Of a DNA stretch of 13,605 bases, positions 6,238 through 13,605 are shown in pieces. The notes under the pieces were generated by a model. It saw only the letters and a program-made list of their open reading frames with translations, ran no database searches and had not been told where the DNA came from. Source of the stretch: SSC4 sp964642445 (GTDB taxonomy: Bacteria; Chloroflexota; Anaerolineae; SSC4; Amarolineaceae). Every line of letters starts with the position of its first letter. Position 1 is the first letter of the stretch. The stretch lies in the NCBI GenBank assembly GCA_964642445.1, contig CAZXQZ010000127.1, positions 1 to 13,605 of the forward strand. Direction: 5' to 3'. Made by a program: the position numbers and the translations under genes.

Positions 6238-7058
6238 GCCACGCCCTTTCTTTGCAGCAAGCTGTAGGTCGTTTTGAGCACCGCCAGGATATCGCCCGCG
6301 CCGACGACCCCCGCCGGTGCGCTGGCCAGCAGCGTCACGATGCCACCGGTCGTATCCAGTTCGTCGATGGTGTACACACCCACGCGCGTGCCGGCACTGA
6401 CATCGGCCCGTGGGATGATCTCGTACGCTTCGGGGTTGACCGAGACGCGGACCTTGATCTCCTGCCCGCTGGCCAGCTTGGGTGGCTTCCACTTTTGTTT
6501 GCCGCTGATGGTGCCCCGTTTGTAGTACCCCAAGCGCTCCTTGGTGCGTTCGACGGCGCTGAAGCGCAGCATGTTGCCGTCGTAGAGCTTGGCCTTGAGA
6601 CCGAGCCATTCGTCGCGATAATAGTGCACCGTCAGCCCCAGAACGTTGGTCCCTTCGCGGCTGAGTTTCTGCGGCTGGCGAGCCCCGGTCAGATCGATCT
6701 GGCCAAAAAACGTCCCTTTGGGGTGAAGGTCATCGCGCAGGGTGTGGATGACCTCGCGCGCGGTGCCGTAGTGCGGTGAGAGCTGCTGCAAACGGCTGCG
6801 ACGTGCGACGAACCACGTCACCACCGCGGCCACTAAAGCAGCCACGCCCACCACGCCAAAGATGCATGCGTTGAATCCAACCGCATAATCGAGGCCAATC
6901 AGCACCACGCCGGTGACCAGAAAGAGCCAGGGCAGGCGGCGCCGCCGCTGGTTCTGCACCGTCACCTGATCGTGCCGCGTCACCAGCCCGGCCATGGCCT
7001 CGAGGATGGCGTCGGGTTTGTCGTCCAGCGAAAGATAAACCGGATCGTATTCTGCCAC
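6234..7058 (-). CDS. two-span membrane protein with large cytoplasmic domain, partner of the propeller protein
   Basis: The protein has 274 residues. A soluble head (1-38) ends in QNQRRRR. Two hydrophobic spans follow at about 42-60 and 64-84, then WFVARRSR, and then about 185 residues that look globular and beta-rich (LGLTVHYYRDEWLGLKAKLYDG, EIKVRVSVNPEAYEI), ending near LKTTYSLLQRKGVA. Basic residues flanking both spans put both ends in the cytoplasm. The GTG at 7058 is chosen because AGGAG lies five nt upstream; the longer frame to 7148 has no such site and would include the promoter. Its stop overlaps the start of the propeller gene by four nt (ATGA), so the two are co-translated. I do not recognise the C-terminal domain. 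Confidence 0.8.
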   Translation of the reverse strand: MAEYDPVYLSLDDKPDAILEAMAGLVTRHDQVTVQNQRRRRLPWLFLVTGVVLIGLDYAVGFNACIFGVVGVAALVAAVVTWFVARRSRLQQLSPHYGTAREVIHTLRDDLHPKGTFFGQIDLTGARQPQKLSREGTNVLGLTVHYYRDEWLGLKAKLYDGNMLRFSAVERTKERLGYYKRGTISGKQKWKPPKLASGQEIKVRVSVNPEAYEIIPRADVSAGTRVGVYTIDELDTTGGIVTLLASAPAGVVGAGDILAVLKTTYSLLQRKGVA

Positions 7059-7120
7059 TGGGTCTCCTGCGTGCCAAGTGCGATGGACTCCGCCGTTTGC
7101 CGTTCTGTGCTGAAGCAGGC

Positions 7121-7148
7121 ATAATACAGCACGCGCCGGCCGGACCAA
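7121..7148 (-). promoter_or_regulatory. probable promoter of the two-gene membrane operon
   Basis: On the minus strand TTGGTC (7148-7143), a 16-bp spacer and TATTAT (7126-7121) form a moderate sigma-70-like promoter. The transcript would start near 7114, about 56 nt before the GTG at 7058. The -35 matches three of six consensus bases. Confidence 0.4.
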
Positions 7149-7180
7149 ACGAGCCAGATTGTAGCCGAAATCAGCGAATC

Positions 7181-8356
7181 ATGCACATTCTCTACACCGC
7201 CTTCGACGTCGTGCCCAGCCCCAAAGGGGCCAGCACCCACATTACCCAGTTCGTGCGCGGCCTGGTGGGCGCCGGGCATACCGTGCAGCTGCTCACCGCG
7301 GGCGATGGGGTGCTGCCCGGCGCAGGGTCATACGAAGGGGCGGCGATCAGGCGCGTCGACCTGCCGGCGGGCGCAGCGACCCATTTCCTGGCGCGGGCGG
7401 TGCACTTTGCCGAGGCGGTGCAGGCACACGTGCAGGCCCATCCGCGGTATGATCTGATCCATTTTCGCTCGACGTGGGATGGTTTGCACCTGGTGCAGGC
7501 CCATCACGGGTACAAAACGCTGTTCGAAGTCAACGGTCTGCCCAGTATCGAGCTCAAATACCACTATCCTGGCCTGGCCGACACGACCGACGGGCAGGCG
7601 CTGGTGGCCAAAATGCGGGCGCAGGAAATGGTGATCCTGGCGGCGTGCGATGCCATCGTCTGCCCATCCGACGTCACGCGCACGTTCCTGGTGAGCCTGG
7701 GCGCCCCACGGGCGCGCATTACGGTGATTCCCAACGGTGTGCAGATCGACGAATTCACCCCATCACCCCTGCCGCCGCGTGCTGGGCGCATCCCCACCTT
7801 GCTCTACGTGGGGACCCTGGCATCGTGGCAGGGCCTGGAGACACTGCTCGCCGCCCTGCCGTTGGTGTTGGCCCACCAGCCGGTGCACCTGGTCATCGCC
7901 GGCCGCGGGCGCAGCCACCAGCAGAAGCAGCTGCTCAAACAGGCCCGCAAAATCGGTGTCGCAGAGGCGGTGACGCTGATGCCGGCGGTGCCGCACCATG
8001 CGGTGCCTTCGTTGATCGCCCAGGCCGACGTGTGTGTGGCCCCCCTGGCCTACAACGATCGTAATGTCGTCCAGGGGTGCTGCCCGATCAAAATCATCGA
8101 ATACATGGCGTCGGCGCGGCCGATCGTGGCTGCCAACCTGCCCGTGGTGCGCGAGCTCGTGCGCGAGGACGAAGAAGCCCTGCTCTTTGCGCCCGACGAC
8201 CCGGCCGGCCTGGCACGCCAGATCGTACGTGTCCTGGCCGACCGCGCCCTGGCCGAAGGCCTGGCCACCCGCGCCGCCGTACGCGCCCAGCAGCGTTTCA
8301 CCTGGCACCGCGCCCAGGCGCGGCTGCTGCGCGTAATCGATGGGCTGCTTGGGTGA
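7181..8356 (+). CDS. GT4-type (GT-B fold) glycosyltransferase
   Basis: This 391-residue enzyme should move a sugar from an NDP donor to a glycan or lipid acceptor at the membrane face. The N-terminal Rossmann half opens with MHILYTAFDVVPSPKGAS, with the acceptor-side glycine loop; HFRSTWDG is near 94-101 and FEVNGLPS near 115-122. The C-terminal half has VIPNGV (182-187), LLYVGTLASWQGLETLL (207-223), LVIAGRGRS (237-245) and the donor-site segment CCPIKIIEYMASARPIV (300-316). Here the first Glu of EX7E is replaced and only Glu307 remains, as in the subgroup reading SPLKLLEYMA. ATG 7181 is chosen because the protein begins there as family members do; the ribosome binding site is weak. The stop codon touches the repeat zone flanking the gap. 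It converges with a second GT4 gene. Acceptor unknown. Confidence 0.9.
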   Translation: MHILYTAFDVVPSPKGASTHITQFVRGLVGAGHTVQLLTAGDGVLPGAGSYEGAAIRRVDLPAGAATHFLARAVHFAEAVQAHVQAHPRYDLIHFRSTWDGLHLVQAHHGYKTLFEVNGLPSIELKYHYPGLADTTDGQALVAKMRAQEMVILAACDAIVCPSDVTRTFLVSLGAPRARITVIPNGVQIDEFTPSPLPPRAGRIPTLLYVGTLASWQGLETLLAALPLVLAHQPVHLVIAGRGRSHQQKQLLKQARKIGVAEAVTLMPAVPHHAVPSLIAQADVCVAPLAYNDRNVVQGCCPIKIIEYMASARPIVAANLPVVRELVREDEEALLFAPDDPAGLARQIVRVLADRALAEGLATRAAVRAQQRFTWHRAQARLLRVIDGLLG

Positions 8357-8372
8357 CGGCGAATGGGCGCGA
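8351..8372 (+). repeat. degenerate left edge of the 106-bp repeat
   Basis: GGGTGAC followed by GCGAATGGGCGC at the left of the gap matches pieces of the 106-bp repeat found on the right. It overlaps the TGA of the glycosyltransferase gene. This suggests the gap lies inside the repeat array. Confidence 0.5.
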
Positions 8373-8472
8373 NNNNNNNNNNNNNNNNNNNNNNNNNNNN
8401 NNNNNNNNNNNNNNNNNNNNNNNNNNNNNNNNNNNNNNNNNNNNNNNNNNNNNNNNNNNNNNNNNNNNNNNN
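8373..8472. other. assembly gap (100 N)
   Basis: Exactly 100 consecutive N, the usual placeholder for a scaffold gap of unknown length. Any frame crossing it is not interpretable. Confidence 0.99.
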
Positions 8473-8684
8473 GGGTGACCGCAAATCTGCGCGAATGGGC
8501 GCCAATTTTGGTGATGCGTGGTGAGGGTGGTTTGTGCGTCGGTGCAACATGGCGATGGGATGGTGATTTGTGTGGTGGGGGTGACCGCAAATCTGCGCGC
8601 ATGGGCGCCAATTTTGGTGATGCGTGGTGAGGGTGGTTTGTGCGTCGGTGCAACATTTTGATGAAATGGCGATTTATGTGTGGG
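8473..8684 (+). repeat. 106-bp tandem repeat, two visible copies
   Basis: GTGACCGCAAATCTGCGCG starts at 8475 and again at 8581, a period of 106 bp. The first 78 bases or so of each copy are identical apart from one change (GCGCGAATGG against GCGCGCATGG); the last quarter diverges. The plus strand is strongly G- and T-rich. No conserved frame, palindrome or spacer pattern is visible. More copies probably lie in the gap. Confidence 0.85.
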
Positions 8685-8790
8685 TTGGCGCAGCGGGGCG
8701 CGGGGTGGTGTGCGCCAGATTGATGGCGTGATCGGAGTGGACATGGCGGTGGGGCGGTGCCGCTGCGTGGGGGATGGTGGGGCGTGTGTG
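8685..8790. other. non-coding GT-rich stretch between convergent glycosyltransferases
   Basis: Together with the gap and repeat this makes 434 nt without a gene (8357-8790). The rest is G/T-rich with no supported ORF. A 7-bp inverted repeat, TGGCGCA at 8686-8692 with TGCGCCA at 8711-8717, could form a weak hairpin downstream of the minus-strand gene; it has no T-run. Confidence 0.6.
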
Positions 8791-9936
8791 TCAGGATTGG
8801 GCGATGGGCCGCAGGGATTGGTAGAGGGTGAGATAACTGTCGATTTCCCGTTCGATCGTGTAGTCACGTAGGACGGTGGCGCGGGCGTGGGTGCCCAGGC
8901 GGGTGCGTTCGCTGGGGTTGTCGAGCAGGTGCTGGAGGGCAGCCACCAGCGCCGCGGTATCATCCCTGGGCACGAGCAGGCCATTTTGATGGTGCCGCAG
9001 CACGTCGCCGATGCCGCCGGCGGGGGTTGCGACGACCGGGCGTGCGCAGGCCATCGCTTCCAACAGGGCGTTGGGCAAACCCTCGGCGTGCGATGGAAGT
9101 ACCACGACGTCCAGCAGGTTGTAGATGGGTGGCAGGTGGCTCTGCTCGGCGGTGTGGGGAATCACGCGCAGCGGCAGGTCGGGGTGTTGTTTCTGGAATA
9201 CAGTCAGCAGTGCCGCATCGTCACCGTGGCGCACACCGCCGGCCAGCAGCAGGGTCACGGGGTGGGTGCGCACCAGCGCTTCGAATGCCAGTAAGAGCGA
9301 TGCCAGGCCCTTTTTGGCCCGTGCTTCACCGACGAAGCCGATGACCGGCCCGGCAGGAATGGCCAGTGCGGCACGCAGCGCATCGTCGGGGGAGGCCGGG
9401 CTGAACAGATTGGCATCGACGCCGTTCGGAATCAATGTCACCGGACGGCCTGGCGCCAGGACCTGGGCCTTGTTGACCAGGTGGCGCGCATTGGCGGTGA
9501 TGTCATCGGCGTGCTGCACGGCGTAGAGGATGTGTGCGGCTTTGGCCGGGTCGAACACCGCGCGGTCCAGGTCGTTACCGCGTGCACTGACCACCGCCGG
9601 GCGCTGGACGCAGTGCGCCGCATAGACGGCGACGAAACCGGCCTGGTTGAGGAAGAAGCCGTGGAAGAGGTCGAACGGCCGGCGGTGGTGAGCGCCCAGG
9701 ATGTCATCGAACCAGCGCGCCAGGCTGTCGTCGCGGCGCGGCAGCGCCCCCAGCCGATCTACGCGCAGGGTGGGTCCCTCGTGCGACTGGCGCTCGCCGG
9801 GATGCAGACCTGTGTCGAGTACGAACACGTGCACAGAATGCCCATGCTGGCCTAATCCACCAGCCAGACGGGCGGCGGACACGGCAACACCACCCACGTC
9901 CGGCGGGTATTTTTCGGTCAGCAGGGCAACGTGCAT
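8791..9936 (-). CDS. GT4-type (GT-B fold) glycosyltransferase
   Basis: The protein has 381 residues. The N-terminal half begins MHVALLTEKYPPDVGGVA, the typical GT4 acceptor-side glycine motif, followed by DLFHGFFL near 89-96 and SARGNDLDRAVF near 117-128. The C-terminal half has LIPNGVDANLFSP (168-180), VIGFVGEARAKKGLASLL (198-215), VTLLLAGG (227-234) and the complete EX7E motif in EGLPNALLE (Glu285 to Glu293), followed by AMACARPVVATPAGG. The intact EX7E predicts a retaining enzyme using an NDP-sugar. The start is the ATG at 9936, with AGGA about 10 nt upstream; an in-frame codon at 9966 would run into the divergent gene's start. Only 29 nt separate it from the divergent zinc-protein gene. 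With the convergent GT4 at 7181 it suggests a surface-polysaccharide or glycolipid role; no flippase or polymerase is present. Confidence 0.92.
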   Translation of the reverse strand: MHVALLTEKYPPDVGGVAVSAARLAGGLGQHGHSVHVFVLDTGLHPGERQSHEGPTLRVDRLGALPRRDDSLARWFDDILGAHHRRPFDLFHGFFLNQAGFVAVYAAHCVQRPAVVSARGNDLDRAVFDPAKAAHILYAVQHADDITANARHLVNKAQVLAPGRPVTLIPNGVDANLFSPASPDDALRAALAIPAGPVIGFVGEARAKKGLASLLLAFEALVRTHPVTLLLAGGVRHGDDAALLTVFQKQHPDLPLRVIPHTAEQSHLPPIYNLLDVVVLPSHAEGLPNALLEAMACARPVVATPAGGIGDVLRHHQNGLLVPRDDTAALVAALQHLLDNPSERTRLGTHARATVLRDYTIEREIDSYLTLYQSLRPIAQS

Positions 9937-9965
9937 ACACGAATCATCCTTGTCAGGAGGCCACA

Positions 9966-10247
9966 ATGGCCGAACAGTGTGCCATGATCGTTGGTTACCT
10001 GGTGCCGCACCGCTGCGAGCAGCGCGCCCTCGGCGCCTGTCTACGCTGTGGGCGCCAGTACTGCGAAGACCACCTCACCGTTACGACCGAGGGTCTGATC
10101 TGCACGGCGTGCCAGCAGGGGCTCGACCAGCCGGTGACGCTGCCGATCACGCAGCAGTCGTACGACGCGGCCGACATCGCTGTGTTCAGTCGCGTGAGCG
10201 AATGGAACGACGAGGACACCGGCGACACCTTTGCCGATCTCAGCTAA
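9966..10247 (+). CDS. small zinc-binding protein, B-box-like Cys/His cluster
   Basis: The protein has 93 residues. Its Cys/His ladder runs H15, C17, C25, C28, C33, H36, C46, C49, in the order HRC, CLRC, CEDH, CTAC. This resembles the B-box or rhomboid-associated zinc modules and could bind two zinc ions. Residues 53-93 are acidic and polar (ending NDEDTGDTFADLS) and probably disordered. The ATG at 9966 has AGGAGG five nt upstream, a strong signal. It ends with TAA at 10245-10247, overlapping the stop of the convergent radical SAM gene by four nt. There is no membrane segment. A protein-protein adaptor is the likeliest type of role, but no partner is shown; the function is unknown. Confidence 0.85.
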   Translation: MAEQCAMIVGYLVPHRCEQRALGACLRCGRQYCEDHLTVTTEGLICTACQQGLDQPVTLPITQQSYDAADIAVFSRVSEWNDEDTGDTFADLS

Positions 10248-11302
10248 CCGGCCAGTGACAGCAGCGCGCGGTTTTCACCCAGGAAGTCATCGCAGCGCCG
10301 GCACGGTGCCAGTGCCGGGGGGTGCATCTGCTGGCGCACGGCCTGGTACCCTGGACCGCGCCAGATGTCGGCAAACGGGGTGGTTTTCAAGTCGCCCAGG
10401 GGCGCGATTTGTTCGCGTGTCATACAGCACACGTACACCAGGCCGTTGAAATCGATCAGGCTGTGCGTCCACGGTGCAAAACAGGGGTGCCGGTCGTACC
10501 AGCCGAAGGCGTACTGGCCGCGGCGCGCCTGCAGAATTTCGGTGTCGGTTTGGCCAAAGGGATAGGCCTGCTGGGCAGCGGTGAGCAGGCCCAAGGCCAG
10601 GCCACGATCGGCCAGGACCGGTGCAATCTCCTGGTTGTACTCGACGATATGACGGCGGTGCAGCGCCACCTGCTCCCCGCAGTGGTCGTCCACCGCAATC
10701 AGGTTGAGGGCATCGGCCCCCAGCTCGTGCGCCAGGTCGGGCAGAGTGGCCAGGCTCCGGTAACTGGCACGGCTGACCACCGTGTTGATGCGCAGGGTCA
10801 GTTTCCCCTTGTGCCGGGCGCGGGCGAAGTATTCGATGGCGCGTGTCGTCTTTTTCCAGGCCCCGCGCTGCCCGCGCACACGGTCATGCACGCGGCGGTC
10901 GGGTGAATCGAGCGAGACGTTGACGCCGCGCAGCCCCGCTTCGACCAGGCGGCGGGCCAGGGTTTTGTCGACCAGGGTGCCGTTGGTGGTCATGGTGACA
11001 CGCAGTCCCAGGGCGGTGGCATGAGCGATCAGCTCGGGCACCTGCGGGCGCAGCAGCGGCTCACCGCCGCTCAGGTGGATCTTGCGGCAGCCCAGCGCGG
11101 CCAGCTCGTCGAGCACGGTGAAGAAACGGTCCATGGCCAGCGGCGGTTCGCGCGTCATGCGCCAGTGGTTGCACATGGCGCATTTCAAATTGCAGCCGAA
11201 CATCAATTTGATCTTGACGTACAGCGGGCGGTAGGCCGTGGGTGCCGTCACGGCCTGCCGAAACGCGCCAGCGTCTGCGGTAACTTCGTCCATGGCGTAC
11301 AC
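10244..11302 (-). CDS. radical SAM protein with SPASM/twitch-like C-terminus
   Basis: The protein has 352 residues. CNLKCAMC at 37-44 is the CX3CX2C motif that binds the 4Fe-4S cluster and S-adenosylmethionine; SGGEP at 78-82 binds the SAM amino group; VTMTTNGTL (102-110) and VNVSLDSPD (127-135) follow as in the family. The C-terminal part has Cys274, Cys292/293 and CRRC at 334-337, with GLVYVCC and PLGDL...FADIWRG between, which fits an auxiliary-cluster SPASM or shorter twitch domain. Such enzymes modify peptides, sugars or cofactors. No precursor peptide of RiPP type is obvious nearby, so the substrate is open; HemeD1/MoaA-like or PqqE-like chemistry cannot be separated here. GTG 11302 is preferred because GGGA lies about six nt upstream; ATG 11293 is the alternative. 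It follows two small genes by 45 nt on the same strand, probably one operon. Confidence 0.9.
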   Translation of the reverse strand: MYAMDEVTADAGAFRQAVTAPTAYRPLYVKIKLMFGCNLKCAMCNHWRMTREPPLAMDRFFTVLDELAALGCRKIHLSGGEPLLRPQVPELIAHATALGLRVTMTTNGTLVDKTLARRLVEAGLRGVNVSLDSPDRRVHDRVRGQRGAWKKTTRAIEYFARARHKGKLTLRINTVVSRASYRSLATLPDLAHELGADALNLIAVDDHCGEQVALHRRHIVEYNQEIAPVLADRGLALGLLTAAQQAYPFGQTDTEILQARRGQYAFGWYDRHPCFAPWTHSLIDFNGLVYVCCMTREQIAPLGDLKTTPFADIWRGPGYQAVRQQMHPPALAPCRRCDDFLGENRALLSLAG

Positions 11303-11347
11303 GGCAAATCCCAGGGTTAGAGGTCGTCTTGCAGCGTCCGATGTGCC

Positions 11348-11581
11348 TCAAGCGGCCAGGGCAAGGGCTTCTACCAGCGGTTTGGACAACCTGATCGCAG
11401 CGAAGTAATGCTGCGGATACAGGTAGTCTTCACCCGACTCATCGATTACCCGAATCATCTGGCGAGCCGTGGCTGCCGCATCCTGTACGACCCGATAAAT
11501 CTTGCGTACTTCCAGAGATGCTGGGTATGCCTCGTTTCTCACGCACACAACGAACGAAGACTCGGTTCTTTTGGAGGTCAT
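11348..11581 (-). CDS. small conserved protein, second of a coupled pair
   Basis: The protein has 77 residues. The central segment SFVVCVRNEAYPASLEVRKIYRVV followed by MIRVIDESGEDYLYP is the pattern of a short family I recall as 'hypothetical protein' in cyanobacteria and Chloroflexota; it looks like a small beta-barrel ending in a helix. The ATG at 11581 overlaps the stop of the upstream gene by four nt (ATGA), with GAGG about eight nt upstream. The 122-residue frame to 11716 is not used because it would run through the upstream gene. There is no signal peptide, membrane span or catalytic signature. A role is not known; a toxin-antitoxin pair is conceivable from size and coupling, but no such motif is visible. 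Confidence 0.75.
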   Translation of the reverse strand: MTSKRTESSFVVCVRNEAYPASLEVRKIYRVVQDAAATARQMIRVIDESGEDYLYPQHYFAAIRLSKPLVEALALAA

Positions 11582-11820
11582 GTCTGGTCCCTCAGAATGC
11601 GCTTTATTTTGAATTCCCTTCTTCCCAATCCATGCGCTTCGTACCAGTGTATCTCGGCTTCGTACAAGTTCCCGTCTGGGAGCCGGATCACAGCGATACC
11701 CTTCAATTTTCTCCACCGACCTCCACCATAGAACTTGCGCAGACGAGCAAGTTCTCGGATTGAGGAGCCTGTGGCAATTGTCTCGATATCGATGATGTCG
11801 CCAATAATCTCAAGGTTCAC
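11578..11820 (-). CDS. small conserved protein, first of a coupled pair
   Basis: The protein has 80 residues, opening MNLEIIGDIIDIETIATGSS with a basic middle (IRELARLRKFYGGGRWRKLKG at 21-41) and then IAVIRLPDGNLYEAEIHWYEAHGLGRREFKIKRIL. It is compact and beta-rich, with net positive charge. I recall similar short proteins beside the second gene's family in other bacteria, without a known function. The only in-frame start after the upstream stop codon is the GTG at 11820; its ribosome binding site is poor, but the promoter at 11854-11882 places the transcript start about 27 nt before it. The basic GRWRKLKG segment could contact nucleic acid; this is inference. Confidence 0.75.
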   Translation of the reverse strand: MNLEIIGDIIDIETIATGSSIRELARLRKFYGGGRWRKLKGIAVIRLPDGNLYEAEIHWYEAHGLGRREFKIKRILRDQT

Positions 11821-11849
11821 AGCAGATACGCCGTTAATGTAAGGTGTCG

Positions 11850-11879
11850 TTGGATTTTACGCGGTTTTTGTGCTAAAGT
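11850..11879 (+). promoter_or_regulatory. possible promoter of the ABC-F gene, overlapping the opposite promoter
   Basis: TTGGAT (11850-11855), an 18-bp spacer and TAAAGT (11874-11879), preceded by TGC, which makes an extended -10. It occupies the same bases as the minus-strand promoter, so the two would compete for polymerase. Confidence 0.4.
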
Positions 11880-11882
11880 CAA
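11854..11882 (-). promoter_or_regulatory. sigma-70 promoter of the small gene pair
   Basis: On the minus strand TTGACT (11882-11877), a 17-bp spacer and TAAAAT (11859-11854): five of six matches in each box at optimal spacing. It should drive the two small genes and probably the radical SAM gene. Confidence 0.65.
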
Positions 11883-11918
11883 TACTGATGTATCTGCGAC
11901 GTGTCCGTGCCTTCGGTC

Positions 11919-11924
11919 GGGAGG
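11919..11924 (+). promoter_or_regulatory. ribosome binding site that fixes a TTG start for the ABC-F gene
   Basis: GGGAGG lies six nt before TTG 11931, where the typical family N-terminus (LQVSNIHK) begins. No comparable site precedes the GTG at 11901 or 11907. Confidence 0.65.
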
Positions 11925-11930
11925 TCATCG

Positions 11931-13531
<1,601 letters not shown>

Positions 13532-13559
<28 letters not shown>

Positions 13560-13605
13560 GGAGTAGGGAGTAGGGAGTAGGGAGTAGGGAGTAGGGAGTA
13601 GGGAG
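13532..13605. repeat. heptanucleotide tandem array, runs off the window
   Basis: Period-7 array: GGAGAAC and GGAGTAG alternate twice (13532-13559), then GGAGTAG continues without change to the window end (13560-13605). Every GGAGTAG unit carries TAG; the unit at 13553-13559 supplies the ABC-F stop. Seven is not a multiple of three, so unit number affects the reading frame. Confidence 0.95.

Noticed and set aside
6238..6609. N-terminal extension of the propeller protein
   Set aside because: The extra residues are an out-of-frame reading of the upstream membrane-protein gene; a TM segment begins right after ATG 6237, which overlaps the upstream stop by ATGA.
8473..8684. 106-bp repeats as a CRISPR array or diversity-generating template
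   Set aside because: The repeated part is about 78 bp with only two copies, no spacer logic, and no cas or reverse transcriptase gene nearby.
8298..8984. Minus-strand frames crossing the gap
   Set aside because: They translate N runs and repeat DNA and overlap the end of the real glycosyltransferase in another frame.

Overview
The window looks like a scaffold piece from a GC-rich, free-living bacterium, most likely a member of the Chloroflexota (Anaerolineae or Caldilineae type). The support is indirect: a Thr/Pro-rich stalk ending in a dockerin-like module, frequent GTG and TTG starts, many orphan membrane proteins with FG-GAP-type propellers, and a GGAGTAG heptamer array of a kind I associate with that phylum. 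No rRNA, tRNA, integrase, transposase or CRISPR array was seen. A run of exactly 100 N (8373-8472) is a scaffold gap of unknown true length.

Layout. 1-812 (+): 3' end of a secreted protein with TASHTPTV-type repeats and a C-terminal dockerin-like domain. 889-1689 (-): PlsC-type acyltransferase. 1881-1988 (+): unlisted 35-residue single-membrane-span ORF. 2073-2139: perfect 17-bp inverted repeat. 2179-3223 (-): sirtuin followed by a two-span small membrane protein, with a strong promoter at 3263-3290. 3519-4644 (+): ParA-type ATPase overlapping a small DUF4177-like partner. 4660-7058 (-): two overlapping genes for membrane proteins, one with an outside beta-propeller and an inside zinc ribbon. 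7181-8356 (+) and 8791-9936 (-): two convergent GT4 glycosyltransferases, separated by a 106-bp tandem repeat and the assembly gap. 9966-10247 (+): small zinc-binding protein. 10244-11820 (-): radical SAM protein preceded by two tiny overlapping genes. 11931-13559 (+): ABC-F ATPase whose stop codon lies inside a heptanucleotide array that runs off the window.

How the genes relate. Real couplings are signalled by 4-nt ATGA overlaps (6234-6237; 11578-11581) and a 14-nt overlap (4255-4268). The most unusual units are the propeller/zinc-ribbon membrane pair and the ParA plus DUF4177-like pair; neither matches a named system I know. The other genes look like ordinary housekeeping or cell-envelope functions (lipid acylation, protein deacylation, glycosylation, ribosome-associated ATPase). 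Everything here is read from sequence alone; family calls rest on motifs, not on database searches.
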